A stretch of 64,000 bases of DNA from Paenibacillus planticolens (GCF_013141725.1 NZ_WHNZ01000030.1:186001-250000), one strand, 5' to 3'. Shown: positions 13,655-22,094, counted from the stretch's first letter. Notes: generated by a model from the letters alone, not told the origin. Numbers and translations are program-made.

Positions 13655-13678
13655 AAAAGGAGCCAATCGGCTCCTTTT
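13655..13678. terminator. Terminator of the amino-acid ABC operon
   Basis: Perfect 10-bp stem AAAAGGAGCC / GGCTCCTTTT with an AATC loop, flanked by an A-run on one side and T-rich sequence on the other, so it works for the minus-strand operon and possibly both ways. Confidence 0.85.
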
Positions 13679-13710
13679 CCATTTTTATCATGCTATTCTT
13701 ATTCACCGTA

Positions 13711-14442
13711 CTAAAGCACCTTAGACAAAAAGGCTCTCGTCCGCTCTTGTTGCGGCTTTTCGAAAATTTGCTGAGGATTGCCTTCTTCGACAATCACGCC
13801 CTGCTCCATAAACATCACGCGGTCCCCAACCTCACGGGCAAAGCCCATTTCATGGGTAACGACAACCATCGTCATCCCTTCTTTGGCCAGCTGCTTCATA
13901 ACGGCAAGCACTTCTCCGACCATTTCGGGGTCCAGAGCGGATGTCGGTTCATCGAACAGCATAATCTTCGGCTCCATCGCCAGTGCGCGGGCAATCGCAA
14001 CACGCTGCGCCTGACCTCCGGAAAGCGAATCCGGACTCGCATTGGCTTTGTCAGCCAGTCCAACTTTCGCGAGCAGCTCCATCGCTTTTTTGCGCGCTTT
14101 ATCTTCTGGCCATTTGCGCACTTGAATCGGTGCCAGCATAATATTATCGATGACCTTCATATGCGGGAACAAATGAAAACGCTGAAACACCATGCCTAGC
14201 TCCATGCGGATCTCATTGATTTTATTAGCCGGGTCCGTAATGTCTTTGCCCTCAATCTTGATAGAACCCCCGTTCGGCTGCTCTAACAGATTCAGACAAC
14301 GCAGAAAAGTCGATTTCCCCGATCCTGACGGACCGATCACAACCAGAACCTCCTGGCTTTGAATATCGGCGGAGATATCCCGCAAAACAACATTATCGCC
14401 GAATGCTTTCTTCAGATTTCTAACTTCGATCATTGCTGACAT
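13711..14442 (-). CDS. Polar amino-acid ABC transporter, ATP-binding protein
   Basis: The 243-residue ATPase of a PAAT-family importer. Walker [10 protein letters not shown] is near residue 40, the signature [15 protein letters not shown] near 140, and Walker [20 protein letters not shown] follows. It belongs to the GlnQ/ArtP/TcyC type. The annotated start is ATG 14442, which follows AAAGGAG by about 9 nt and lies 4 nt after the permease stop; an upstream in-frame ATG at 14466 would overlap the permease gene. It is the last gene of a three-gene operon. Confidence 0.93.
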   Translation of the reverse strand: MSAMIEVRNLKKAFGDNVVLRDISADIQSQEVLVVIGPSGSGKSTFLRCLNLLEQPNGGSIKIEGKDITDPANKINEIRMELGMVFQRFHLFPHMKVIDNIMLAPIQVRKWPEDKARKKAMELLAKVGLADKANASPDSLSGGQAQRVAIARALAMEPKIMLFDEPTSALDPEMVGEVLAVMKQLAKEGMTMVVVTHEMGFAREVGDRVMFMEQGVIVEEGNPQQIFEKPQQERTRAFLSKVL

Positions 14443-14446
14443 GTCT

Positions 14447-15094
14447 CTACACTCTCCTTTCCACATAGCTAAGCAGCTTGCTTAGAGAATAAGTGAGAAT
14501 GAAATAAATAAGCGCAGCAGTCAAGTATGGCTCCCATACCGCGAAATATTGACTGCGCATCGCATTGGACCAATACATCAATTCAGGGGCAGCAATAACC
14601 GCGAACAAGGAAGAATCCTTAATCAGCACAATAAACTCATTCCCAAACGGAGGAATCATACGCTTAATCGCTTGCGGCAAAATGACCTTTTTCATCGTTT
14701 GAAAATGAGTCATGCCGAGCGAGTGCGCAGCTTCGGTTTGTCCTTTATCGATGGACTGGATACCGGCTCTGAAAATTTCAGCCATATAGCCTGCAGAGTT
14801 CAAAGACAAAGCAACAATAGAAGCTACAATGGCATTCGTTGTTCCGAGAAATAACGGGACGACCCCGTAATGCACGAGCAAAATTTGCACGAGCAGCGGT
14901 GTGCCGCGGAAAAAGTTTACATAGATGCTTGCTGGCCATCTTAAATAACCGCGGTGCGACATTTTACCTAATCCAACAGCCAGTCCCAACACAGAGCCGA
15001 GACAGATGGACAAAATGGATATGCCAATGGTCCAAAGCGTACCTTCTAATAAAAGCGGTATATATTCAATGATGATGTCAAAACGAAAGTTCAT
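14447..15094 (-). CDS. Polar amino-acid ABC transporter, permease
   Basis: A 215-residue His/Glu/Gln/Arg-type permease with about five membrane segments. The first segment runs from residue 11 ([18 protein letters not shown]), and the conserved ATPase-contact loop is [22 protein letters not shown] near residue 140 (shown in part). Only one permease gene is present, so the channel is probably a homodimer. A GGAAGG-type binding site precedes ATG 15094. A strong hairpin separates it from the upstream binding-protein gene. Confidence 0.92.
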   Translation of the reverse strand: MNFRFDIIIEYIPLLLEGTLWTIGISILSICLGSVLGLAVGLGKMSHRGYLRWPASIYVNFFRGTPLLVQILLVHYGVVPLFLGTTNAIVASIVALSLNSAGYMAEIFRAGIQSIDKGQTEAAHSLGMTHFQTMKKVILPQAIKRMIPPFGNEFIVLIKDSSLFAVIAAPELMYWSNAMRSQYFAVWEPYLTAALIYFILTYSLSKLLSYVERRV

Positions 15095-15134
15095 TCCACA
15101 CTTCCTTCCTTATCATTTAAGCTGTGAACAGAAC

Positions 15135-15171
15135 AACAGCATGCGCAAGGGATAAAGTCACGCATGCTGTT
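15135..15171 (-). terminator. Intercistronic hairpin (partial terminator / mRNA stabiliser)
   Basis: Perfect 11-bp inverted repeat AACAGCATGCG / CGCATGCTGTT between the binding-protein stop and the permease start, without a following U-run. Such hairpins often raise binding-protein mRNA above that of the membrane components; that role is an inference here. Confidence 0.6.
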
Positions 15172-15177
15172 TGATTA

Positions 15178-15966
15178 TTATTTTTGTTCAAGCAACTTTT
15201 TGGTGTCCGGCTCTTGACCGAACCATTTTTTGTACACTTTCGCGTAAGCCCCGTTTTCAATGACTTTTTTGATAGCCGGGTCAAGCTTCGCTTTAAGCTC
15301 GCTGCCTTTTGGAAGCAGAATCCCGTAGTATTCGGACTCAAAGTTTGTTGGATCGGAAATAGTAACGAATTTCTTATTCGGATTATTTTTCACATATTCA
15401 CGAACGATCGCAATATCCGCGACAACCGCATCTACACCGTTATTTTCCAGTTCCATCAGTGCCAGCGTGTTGTTATCCAGACGTTTCAAAGATTTATTGT
15501 TATCGCCCATGATCTTGGTCATCAAAATATCCGCAGTCGTCGAGATCTGAACAGCGACTTTCTTGTCTTTCAGATCTGTCGCATTTTTGATTGGGCTGCC
15601 TTCTTTGACAAGAATCATGTTGGTTGATTCGAAATAAGGGATGGAATAATCATAGGATTGCTTGCGCTCATCGGTAATCGAAACGCTGGAAATGCCGCCT
15701 TGATACTCATTGCCTTGCTTCACGCTTGTCAGCATCGTGTCCCAACCAGTATTCGCTACATCGTAGGAAAGTCCTGCTTCTTTCATCACTTCTGCAAGAA
15801 AATCGATGTCAAAGCCGGTCAGTTTGCCTTTATCCATATATTCCATTGGCGCATAGGCAGCATCTGTCGCAAATTTGTACTTCGTGCCTCCGCTATCTTT
15901 AGCTCCGCAACCGGTTAAACCGATGACTAAAGCTGCTGTCAAAACAAAAAACGATAACTTTTTCAT
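15178..15966 (-). CDS. Polar amino-acid ABC transporter, substrate-binding lipoprotein
   Basis: A 262-residue extracellular binding lipoprotein. The signal ends at VIGLTGC near residue 20. The SBP_bac_3 fold is shown by ATDAAYAPMEYMDKGKLTGF at its start (shown in part), the carboxylate-binding Arg in SITDERKQ, and the C-terminal YAKVYKKWFGQEP. The substrate (glutamine, arginine, cystine or other) cannot be read from sequence; the sulfhydrylase gene downstream makes cystine a reasonable thought but not more. ATG 15966 follows GGGGGG; an upstream frame to 16002 lacks a site. First gene of the operon. Confidence 0.92.
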   Translation of the reverse strand: MKKLSFFVLTAALVIGLTGCGAKDSGGTKYKFATDAAYAPMEYMDKGKLTGFDIDFLAEVMKEAGLSYDVANTGWDTMLTSVKQGNEYQGGISSVSITDERKQSYDYSIPYFESTNMILVKEGSPIKNATDLKDKKVAVQISTTADILMTKIMGDNNKSLKRLDNNTLALMELENNGVDAVVADIAIVREYVKNNPNKKFVTISDPTNFESEYYGILLPKGSELKAKLDPAIKKVIENGAYAKVYKKWFGQEPDTKKLLEQK

Positions 15967-16002
15967 TATAATTCCCCCCGTGCTATGTATGGAACGACTC
16001 AT

Positions 16003-16031
16003 ATTTTAACACCTGGTCAATAAAATAACAA
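16003..16031 (-). promoter_or_regulatory. Promoter of the amino-acid ABC operon
   Basis: TTGTTA at 16026-16031 and TAAAAT at 16003-16008 on the minus strand with a 17-nt spacer, 37 nt before the binding-protein start codon. Confidence 0.5.
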
Positions 16032-16150
16032 CGTTTGAGTTTAGAAATTTATTCAGGAAATTGCAGGTAATCGCTCATTCCGCACATTTTCGGCTTTCTG
16101 CACAACCGAAGTTGAGTTCCTTTGTTTTTTCGCCCAAAAGAAAATAGAAA

Positions 16151-16179
16151 AACGCCTGGAACTTAAGGTCCCAAGCGTT
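16151..16179 (-). terminator. Terminator after yunC
   Basis: Imperfect stem AACGCTTGGGACC / AGTTCCAGGCGTT read on the minus strand, followed by TTTTC, 24 nt after the stop codon. Confidence 0.7.
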
Positions 16180-16202
16180 AGAATTCCATCATTGACCGAC
16201 CG

Positions 16203-16505
16203 TTACATCATTCTTAAAATGGCTTCTCTCCCCGTCATTCCGGCTACAATGCCAAGGTCTTCCGCCGTGTACGTCACCGATTCCAGCGGTGCTTCCAGAA
16301 GCTCCTCAATCGTCCGGACACCGGTTGCCCTTGCCGCGACAATATTGCGATCTCTCAAGCGCTCATTGAGCAGTGCAACGTCAAGCGCGCCGCACATAAT
16401 GTAACCTTTATCTGTCGTCACTACCAGCAGCGTCGTCTTGGGCAATTTAACCTCTATCGCAATTGCAGTACGTCCCTCAAGGAGAATGGGTTCTACGCGC
16501 ATCAT
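16203..16505 (-). CDS. yunC: YunC family (DUF1805) protein
   Basis: A 100-residue protein like B. subtilis YunC. The stretch KGYIMCGALDVALLNERLRD (residues 37-56) is typical of DUF1805; the molecular role is unknown. The open frame extends to 16658, but the extra 51 codons have no binding site and an unconvincing composition. AGAGGAG precedes the double ATG at 16505/16502, which fits the family length. It lies next to an AT-rich island and is likely core genome. Confidence 0.8.
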   Translation of the reverse strand: MMRVEPILLEGRTAIAIEVKLPKTTLLVVTTDKGYIMCGALDVALLNERLRDRNIVAARATGVRTIEELLEAPLESVTYTAEDLGIVAGMTGREAILRMM

Positions 16506-16637
16506 GCTCTGCACAGCTCCTCTTTGCAGTCTTACGGTAGTATATGCGCGTGCGGCTAGTACGGTGTGACCGTGGGTTGAAAAGAATTTTTTGGGGGAAT
16601 GGGGAGGGGGGTGAAACACCGTATCGGAAAAAGATAA

Positions 16638-16664
16638 ACCGCCAAGCGATTGTCGCAAGGCGGT
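16638..16664 (-). terminator. Terminator closing the toxin/immunity island
   Basis: Long near-perfect stem ACCGCC-x2-GCGA / TCGC-x2-GGCGGT, followed on the minus strand by TTATCTTTTT, 22 nt after the last small gene of the island. Confidence 0.7.
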
Positions 16665-16686
16665 AGAAGATTTAATTAATGCTGAA

Positions 16687-16962
16687 CTAATCCCTGCTTA
16701 TTAATTGCGCATCTTCTAAGACAATCCACATATTTACTTCATCGTAACTACTTACAGTAGCTCTAATAAGATCTCTAATATATATATCTTCATTATCTAG
16801 CTCATTTTTAATATTTACTGTTACACCTATTACTTTATAACGGTCTATCTCAATAAGCGTTCCTTGAGGATAGAATACTTCTATCTTGCCTTCGACTATA
16901 GTACCAACAGTGAGAAGAGATTTAACTCTTTCCCATTCATGTATAGGTAAAAATAGATTCAT
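16687..16962 (-). CDS. Small AT-rich gene, possible immunity protein
   Basis: About 91 residues, starting MNLFLPIHEWERVKSL. The middle (TIVEGKIEVFYPQGTLIEID) is predicted beta-rich and recalls an S1/OB-type barrel, which is only an impression. The frame extends to 17001, but neither start has a good binding site. It overlaps the preceding 81-residue gene by 26 nt, so coupling is likely. Base composition is clearly more AT-rich than the surrounding genome. Its position downstream of the HYD1 toxin domain suits an immunity gene, but I do not recognise the family. Confidence 0.5.
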   Translation of the reverse strand: MNLFLPIHEWERVKSLLTVGTIVEGKIEVFYPQGTLIEIDRYKVIGVTVNIKNELDNEDIYIRDLIRATVSSYDEVNMWIVLEDAQLISRD

Positions 16963-17182
16963 TCCAAACTTTTTCAAAAATATCCATTTCAATTCGCACA
17001 TAGTCAGGAGAGGCTATGGAGAGTGGCTGATCTGCCAAGAAAAAGTGATATTGCTCATGTTTTATATTAGATGTAATAACTGATCCATCATGCCCAACCA
17101 CTACTTGCCTAGCAGCACCTCCCTCATCATCAACCTCAAAATACCAAGTACCGTCGTTTCCTTCGTACATAAGATATATCAT
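16937..17182 (-). CDS. Small acidic protein, possible immunity protein of the HYD1 toxin
   Basis: An 81-residue acidic protein: MIYLMYEGNDGTWYFEVDDE at the start, then RQVVVGHDGSVITSN and IFEKVWNES. Phrases of the kind YFEVD-x-G-x-x-x-R-Q are common in small immunity proteins of polymorphic toxin systems; no specific family is claimed. AAGGAG lies 6 nt before ATG 17182; an upstream GTG (17197) is part of the binding site and is rejected. It starts 44 nt after the toxin-domain stop, the usual place for an immunity gene. Confidence 0.55.
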   Translation of the reverse strand: MIYLMYEGNDGTWYFEVDDEGGAARQVVVGHDGSVITSNIKHEQYHFFLADQPLSIASPDYVRIEMDIFEKVWNESIFTYT

Positions 17183-17226
17183 AGTACTCTCCTTCACTCT
17201 GGTTTTTCATTGAATAAACTTAAACC

Positions 17227-17739
17227 TTATGATGCCAAAAAGTCGTAACCATCAGCAGGCCCACCTGGTCCGAAATTATGGCCTGAGCTGATAAACCGAC
17301 CAGTGAGTGGTAAAGGAACGTTAGTATTATAAACAAAAAAGTGCGGGCGGACCGTTTTTATTTTCAAATCAGTAACATCCACTACGAAATAGTCTGTTGT
17401 TTTATATGCCTCGCTCTCTCTATTATATAGTATTTTAGCTAATGGCTCTGGAGACATCGTGTCTGGTGGAATATCTGTAAAATAGACACCATCGCCTCCT
17501 CTTGCATCGCTAGGTCGAAGCGCTTTAAGAGACGGCCAAATTACCCCAGACTCCCAGATGCTCACATAAACTGATTGGCTTGTATAATGATATAAAAATC
17601 TCTTCTTTTTATTATTATTCTCTGCAGTTGTAACATCGACATAAGGAGTAACTTGAGTTTTCGTTTGAGAGTCTGAGTTACTGGCGCTATCCCTACTTGG
17701 TGTTGAAGTATAGGTTGAAAGAGTCTTATATCTCATCAC
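17227..17739 (-). CDS. Orphan HYD1-type ADP-ribosyltransferase toxin domain, probably 5'-truncated
   Basis: The C-terminal 125 residues match the HYD1-signature ADP-ribosyltransferase toxin domain of polymorphic toxins: FLYHYTSQSVYVSIWESGVI, then DARGGDGVYFTDIPP, and VPLPLTGRFISSG near the end. The H-Y-D signature residues are the His and Tyr of LYHYT and the Asp of the FTDI region. The 45 residues before it are a low-complexity Ser/Thr/Asn/Gln linker. No secretion or repeat domain and no binding site precede the GTG/ATG at 17739/17736; the frame runs back directly into an intergenic repeat element and stops at 17811. This looks like a detached toxin tip whose carrier gene is lost. The region is AT-rich, suggesting transfer. 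Confidence 0.65.
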   Translation of the reverse strand: MMRYKTLSTYTSTPSRDSASNSDSQTKTQVTPYVDVTTAENNNKKKRFLYHYTSQSVYVSIWESGVIWPSLKALRPSDARGGDGVYFTDIPPDTMSPEPLAKILYNRESEAYKTTDYFVVDVTDLKIKTVRPHFFVYNTNVPLPLTGRFISSGHNFGPGGPADGYDFLAS

Positions 17740-17744
17740 GCTTC

Positions 17745-17917
17745 GGACACAGTGGCCGTTATATTCACGAAAAGCGTCGTGTCTGTCTGCTAGCGGACAC
17801 CAGCGACCTTATTTGCCAATTTCGGGGAGAAATCAGTCCCCAATGAGCAAGTAACAGCGTTGGTGTCCATTACATGTTCGAAGAGGTCTTTTCCTTCGAG
17901 TAAGGGCCTCTCAGTCC
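17745..17917. repeat. Intergenic F-F-R-R element, copy 1 (GGACAC type)
   Basis: Forward motifs start at 17745 (GGACACAGTGGCCGTTAT) and 17795 (GGACACCAGCGACCTTATTT); inverted motifs end at 17868 (AGCGTTGGTGTCC) and 17917 (AAGGGCCTCTCAGTCC). Spacings are 50, 74 and 49 bp. The inner pair folds into a long stem: GGACACCAGCG/CGTTGGTGTCC, then TTATTTGC/GCAAGTAA, then GGGGA/TCCCC. It directly abuts the toxin-domain frame. The 150 bp up to 18070 hold no gene that I can see. Confidence 0.75.
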
Positions 17918-18074
17918 GTTAGCGTGGACAAAAACTGCGCAACGCCATTACGTCTGCTTGACAGCCGCTGCTGCTTGCATTAAAAAGCAAACCTTCCCTC
18001 TCCACGTGAAAGCTGTAAAAAGTGCAGGTAATGTGAGCGATTTCGCTGACTTTGATGCAATTTATATGACAAAA

Positions 18075-18097
18075 GAGCCCAACTAATAGTTGGACTC
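18075..18097 (-). terminator. Terminator of the ybaK-like gene
   Basis: Stem GAGTCCAACT / AGTTGGGCTC around ATT on the minus strand, followed by TTTTG, 49 nt after the stop codon. Confidence 0.75.
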
Positions 18098-18146
18098 CTC
18101 ACTCAGACATATGCACTTGTGCAGCTAGTACAGTGCCATCCCCCCA

Positions 18147-18620
18147 CTAACAACCAATATCCACAAGCTCCCCCTCCGTAGCCGCTGCCAAATCCGCTCC
18201 CCGCAGAAAAATCTGCAGTCCCCGGCGGCCGCCGCTAATACTAACTAATTCCATCGACATAACAGTCGAATGCAGGTAAAAGGGATACTTTTTCTTCATG
18301 CCCAGGGGAGAGACGCCTCCTCGTATATAGCCAGTAAGCGATTGGATATCTTTTACAGGCACCATTTCAACTTTCTTATTTCCGCTTGCTGCGGCCAGGC
18401 TCTTCAAGTTCAGCCCCTGATCCCCGGGGATGCAGGCCGCAATGACGCCTGACTTGTCCCCTTTTAAGATGAGCGTTTTGAATAATTGACCGGGCTGCAA
18501 ACCCACTTTAGCGGCAACGGTCGCCGCATCCAATTGACTCTCATCCCAATCGTATTCGTGCAGCGAATAATCAATCTGAAGAGAATCGAGTATTCGGCAC
18601 GCATTCGTCTTGTTTGACAT
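18147..18620 (-). CDS. YbaK/EbsC family aminoacyl-tRNA deacylase
   Basis: A 157-residue protein of the YbaK type, which hydrolyses mischarged Cys-tRNA(Pro) and related species. Family marks are the invariant Lys in LFKTLILKGD near residue 50, ACIPGDQGLNLKSLA near 70, GYIRGGVSPLGMKKKYP near 108 and SGGRRGLQIFL near 132. ATG 18620 follows AGAGGTG by 5 nt; a longer frame to 18665 has no site. A single gene with its own terminator. Which amino acid is edited cannot be told from sequence. Confidence 0.88.
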   Translation of the reverse strand: MSNKTNACRILDSLQIDYSLHEYDWDESQLDAATVAAKVGLQPGQLFKTLILKGDKSGVIAACIPGDQGLNLKSLAAASGNKKVEMVPVKDIQSLTGYIRGGVSPLGMKKKYPFYLHSTVMSMELVSISGGRRGLQIFLRGADLAAATEGELVDIGC

Positions 18621-18715
18621 CGTTTCACCTCTTTTTACAAAAACCAATCTATATTTGGGTATCATATCATGATATAGTTAAGACATGAGCAATTTCAAGG
18701 CTGCAAGGAGGCCAT

Positions 18716-19210
18716 ATGAGTCAAAGAAAATCTAACGTTACAGGCCATTTATTCACTGTTGAAATTTTAATGGAAGAGGCGACCAACGGTCTTGCGATGG
18801 AAAAGCTCCTTCATCTTCTTAACACACAGACTATCAAAGATTATAAGATCCTGAAGGGAATTGAGCTTGGCAAGTTAATTGAGTTGAATACGACCAAAGA
18901 AATTTCGTCTCCCTCACATACAAGCAAAAAAGCAGCAGCTTCTCCCCCGCCTGCTTCTCCCGTGCCAACGGCGAAGGCAGCCACGCCGAGCGAGGCCGCT
19001 GATCACATTATTAAGCAGCTCGACAGCTTCAAAACGAACAATACGCTGATACGGCTAACGGTTGTGAAAGGCCAGGGCATCAAACTAAATCTTCCCTGCC
19101 GAATCATTAATTATGACAGCAGCAATCAGAATGTTACGGTGTATCACGTGGATGAGAAGAAGGTTTATTCTTTCAAATTAAACGAAATCGATGATTACGT
19201 CGCTTTCTAG
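18716..19210 (+). CDS. Conserved-looking hypothetical protein
   Basis: A 164-residue cytoplasmic protein I do not recognise. The N-terminal 60 residues (NVTGHLFTVEILMEEATNG) look like an alpha/beta module, residues 65-92 are an Ala/Pro/Ser/Lys linker, and the C-terminal 65 residues are predicted as a small beta barrel (GIKLNLPCRIINYDSSNQNV, then VYHVDEKKVYSFKLNEIDDY). ATG 18716 follows AAGGAGG. It is divergent from ybaK, about 95 bp away, and has a strong terminator. The barrel and linker suggest binding of nucleic acid or a partner protein, which is inference. Confidence 0.7.
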   Translation: MSQRKSNVTGHLFTVEILMEEATNGLAMEKLLHLLNTQTIKDYKILKGIELGKLIELNTTKEISSPSHTSKKAAASPPPASPVPTAKAATPSEAADHIIKQLDSFKTNNTLIRLTVVKGQGIKLNLPCRIINYDSSNQNVTVYHVDEKKVYSFKLNEIDDYVAF

Positions 19211-19211
19211 C

Positions 19212-19249
19212 AAAAAGAGGATGTCCCGGTCAAGGGGCATCCTCTTTTT
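19212..19249. terminator. Bidirectional terminator overlapping the GGDEF-EAL stop codon
   Basis: Perfect 12-bp stem AAAAAGAGGATG / CATCCTCTTTTT with inner GTCCC/GGGG pairing. It serves the plus-strand gene ending at 19210 and sits on the TAA of the minus-strand gene ending at 19248. Confidence 0.85.
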
Positions 19250-21107
19250 ATGATGATGTCGCCGAACTTGACGCCGCTGCGGGGACGCCATGGCTGAGCA
19301 TATGCTCTAACTCGACAGCATCCACAGGCGGGCTGAACCAATAGCCCTGTACTTCATTGCAGCGATTTTGATGCAGAAAATGAAGCTGTTCTTCGGTTTC
19401 CACGCCTTCCGCAATGACTTTCAAGTTCAAATGGTGCGTCATCGCGATGATCGTAGTTACGATAGCCGCGTCATTGGGATCGACCATAATATCGCGGACA
19501 AAGGAACGGTCGATTTTCAACTTATCAATCGGAAATTTCTTCAAATAGTAGAGGGAGCTGTAGCCTGTCCCGAAATCGTCGATGCTGACGTGAACTCCCA
19601 GCTCCTTCAGTTCCAGCAAGGACTGAATGGCGTGATCGACGTCCATCGTCATGCTTTCGGTAATTTCCAGCTCCAAATACTGCGGATCGAGCCCGGTTTG
19701 CTCCAGCACATGAGATATCTTGCCTTTCAGATTATGCTGAAAAAACTGTCGCATCGACAAGTTGACCGAAATCGGCATCTTCGGGAACCCTTGATTTTGC
19801 CAAATTTTATTTTGCTTGCAGGCCGCCCGCAGCACCCATTCGCCGATCGGCACGATCAATCCCGATTCCTCTGCGAACGAGATGAAATGATTTGGCGAGA
19901 TCAGTCCCTTCTCGGGATGAGCCCAGCGAATAAGCGCCTCCACACCGACGATGCGTCCCGTCTCAATATCAACCTGTGGTTGATAGAATAAAACGAATTC
20001 TTCCTGAGCGATTGCTCTGCGCAGTTCGTTCTCCAGCTTGAGCCGATTGAGGGAAACGGATTTCATATCGGAATTAAAAATTTGAAAATCGTTGCGTCCC
20101 TTCTCTTTGGCTCTGGCGAGCGCAATATCGGCGTATTTCATCAGGGTATCGGCATCTTCTGCATCCGTGGCAGAAATGGCAACACCGATACTTGCCGTTA
20201 CATGCATCTCATACTGCTCCAGAAGAAACGGCTTTTCCAGAACGCGATTAATCTCTGCAATAACGGCAATCACATCGTTGGAATCGACGACATTCGTATA
20301 ATAAAAGGCAAATTCATCGCCTTCTGTCCGCGCCAAATAATCGGTTTCGGTGACGCAGCGCGTGAAGCGTTCTGCCAATTGCAGAAGAAGCATGTTGCCG
20401 TAATCGTAGCCGAAGCTGTCGTTAACGAGTTTGAACCTATCGATATCAAGATAAAAGACCGCTACCTTCTGTCCGATGGACCCGGCCGTGCTTAATCTTT
20501 CATTTAATCGGTCTTTGAACATACGCCTGTTCGGCAGCCCTGTCATGTCATCATAATACGCCATATAGCGGACTTGCTCGTCTCCGCGCTTGCGTTCCGT
20601 AATATCTTGGCAAATAAGAATGTAGCCCCTGACATTCGGCTGCAGCTCAACGGGAACCGCCGTCGTATGCAAATCTACCCGGTAACCGCTTTTATGGGAA
20701 ACCGATGTCTCAAAGGCAATCGGTTCGCCGTCTTTCGCCTGCTGCAGTTGATCGCACGTCAGCTCATACTTCTCTTGCGTCACAAAATCGCTAAAACGTT
20801 TCTGCAGCAGCTCGGACACCGAATAACCGAGAATCGTTACCGCCGCTTCATTGATCCGAATGAACATCCCATTATGATCAAAGATTCCGATGGCGTTCGG
20901 ATGGTGCTCAAATAAGGAGTCCAGCACATGATAATAGGTTGGGTCCTGCGGCGTTGCGGAGGGCTGCTTCACCCTCTCCTTGTTCAACAGCAGCATGCAC
21001 AGCGGCAGAGCGGCAAAGATACATATCCAAGCAGCATACGGCTTTACATAAAGGCTTACGAATATGGCGACAATCAGGTATCCGCCGATATAGAGCCGGT
21101 TTTTCAC
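19248..21107 (-). CDS. Membrane PAS-GGDEF-EAL cyclic-di-GMP protein
   Basis: A 619-residue protein with two N-terminal membrane segments (residues 5-45), a PAS sensor (about 58-172, ending in CQDITERKRGDEQ), a GGDEF domain (180-345) and an EAL domain (355-600). The GGDEF signature reads EGDEF (262-266), close to the consensus, so cyclase activity is possible but unsure. The EAL half has the full catalytic set: VGVEALIRWAHPEKG, ELEITESM, IDDFGTGYSSL, KIDRSFV and VIAEGVET, so phosphodiesterase activity is expected. The start is GTG 21107, 7 nt after AGGAGG. Single gene. Confidence 0.94.
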   Translation of the reverse strand: MKNRLYIGGYLIVAIFVSLYVKPYAAWICIFAALPLCMLLLNKERVKQPSATPQDPTYYHVLDSLFEHHPNAIGIFDHNGMFIRINEAAVTILGYSVSELLQKRFSDFVTQEKYELTCDQLQQAKDGEPIAFETSVSHKSGYRVDLHTTAVPVELQPNVRGYILICQDITERKRGDEQVRYMAYYDDMTGLPNRRMFKDRLNERLSTAGSIGQKVAVFYLDIDRFKLVNDSFGYDYGNMLLLQLAERFTRCVTETDYLARTEGDEFAFYYTNVVDSNDVIAVIAEINRVLEKPFLLEQYEMHVTASIGVAISATDAEDADTLMKYADIALARAKEKGRNDFQIFNSDMKSVSLNRLKLENELRRAIAQEEFVLFYQPQVDIETGRIVGVEALIRWAHPEKGLISPNHFISFAEESGLIVPIGEWVLRAACKQNKIWQNQGFPKMPISVNLSMRQFFQHNLKGKISHVLEQTGLDPQYLELEITESMTMDVDHAIQSLLELKELGVHVSIDDFGTGYSSLYYLKKFPIDKLKIDRSFVRDIMVDPNDAAIVTTIIAMTHHLNLKVIAEGVETEEQLHFLHQNRCNEVQGYWFSPPVDAVELEHMLSHGVPAAASSSATSS

Positions 21108-21265
21108 AAATTTGCCTCCTCATACGACATTACTAGATACCTGTGAACGTGTGTTTCATCCGACATACTTGCACACGTCAATATGTAATTTGGATTCTTT
21201 TGGTTAAACAGTATTTTCTACATAAGTCGCGCTTTTTCCTGCAAATGCGGCACAAAACAAACAAA

Positions 21266-21291
21266 AAAGAGTCGGAATATGCCGACTCTTT
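21266..21291. terminator. Terminator of the DUF423 gene
   Basis: Perfect 10-bp stem AAAGAGTCGG / CCGACTCTTT followed on the minus strand by TTTTGTTTG, 7 nt after the stop codon. Confidence 0.85.
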
Positions 21292-21297
21292 CCATTT

Positions 21298-21669
21298 TTA
21301 TGATTTTAAAGCAGCAATGGCGAGCAGAATCCATCCCACCAAGAAGCTCACTCCGCCAAGCGGTGTAATCGGTCCGAAAAGTTTGATTCCTGTCAAACTA
21401 AGACCATATAAGCTGCCCGAGAACAGGATGATTCCGATAAAAATAGCCCATCCGGATGCATTCACGAGCGAGGTGCTCCCCAGCTTCTCTGACAAAATCG
21501 CAATGGCGATCAACGCGACCGCATGGATCATGTGATAATGTACACCCGTTTGGAAAACGTCCAGCTTGTCCGGTGTCAATTTTTGCTTCAAAATATGTGC
21601 CCCGAATGCACCTAGCGCGACAGAAAGTAAAGCATTCAAACTGCCGAGCAGCACAAAAAGTTTCATCAT
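21298..21669 (-). CDS. DUF423 family small membrane protein
   Basis: A 123-residue integral membrane protein with four predicted helices. The opening LLGSLNALLSVALGAFGAHI and the following TPDKLDVFQTGVHYHMIHA are typical of DUF423 (YwdK/YgdD type), a family of unknown function. The open frame begins at a TTG (21678), but the paired ATGs at 21669 and 21666 follow AAGGAAG at a better distance. Single gene, minus strand, with a clear terminator. Confidence 0.88.
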   Translation of the reverse strand: MMKLFVLLGSLNALLSVALGAFGAHILKQKLTPDKLDVFQTGVHYHMIHAVALIAIAILSEKLGSTSLVNASGWAIFIGIILFSGSLYGLSLTGIKLFGPITPLGGVSFLVGWILLAIAALKS

Positions 21670-21700
21670 TGCTTCCAATCTTCCTTCCTAAATCTTCATT

Positions 21701-22003
21701 TTATTCCACTTCACCGATATCATGTTGGCCTACAATCAGGCGTACCGGGTCCAAATAAACCCTTGTTACCGTCGGTTTCTTGATCAGATCGATTTCAATA
21801 TCTACAATTTTATTACGGGCGGTTTTACCTTCTCTTTTGTCATACACGACTTCAAATTGCTTAAGTCCCAACCCATGAATGAGAACGGATGAACCGATAG
21901 ACAGCGCATTGGATTCGAATTCCCCATGTTCAAACAATACCTCAGACAAAATTTCTTCATTCATGTCCACAATCGTAACATACTGGCAAAATTGGTATTT
22001 CAT
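21701..22003 (-). CDS. Hypothetical protein, 100 residues
   Basis: I do not recognise this protein. It begins MKYQFCQYVTIVDMNEEILS, is acidic and predicted beta-rich (IGSSVLIHGLGLKQFEVVYD), has no membrane segment or signal, and ends VGQHDIGEVE. ATG 22003 is preceded by AAGGGGG with about 8 nt spacing; the TTG one codon earlier is less likely. It lies 32 nt upstream of the DUF423 gene on the same strand, so the two may be co-transcribed. Confidence 0.65.
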   Translation of the reverse strand: MKYQFCQYVTIVDMNEEILSEVLFEHGEFESNALSIGSSVLIHGLGLKQFEVVYDKREGKTARNKIVDIEIDLIKKPTVTRVYLDPVRLIVGQHDIGEVE

Positions 22004-22094
22004 CAAAAAGGCCCCCTTATGTCATAAAGTTCCTTTTATCCATTCGCCGAAAAATGTCGAAACTCCTGCCTATCACTATCTTTCCCCTAAAGGT

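Noticed and set aside
16506..16658. N-terminal extension of YunC to 185 nt upstream
   Set aside because: The extra 51 codons have no binding site and unusual composition; the internal double ATG matches the family length and has AGAGGAG upstream.
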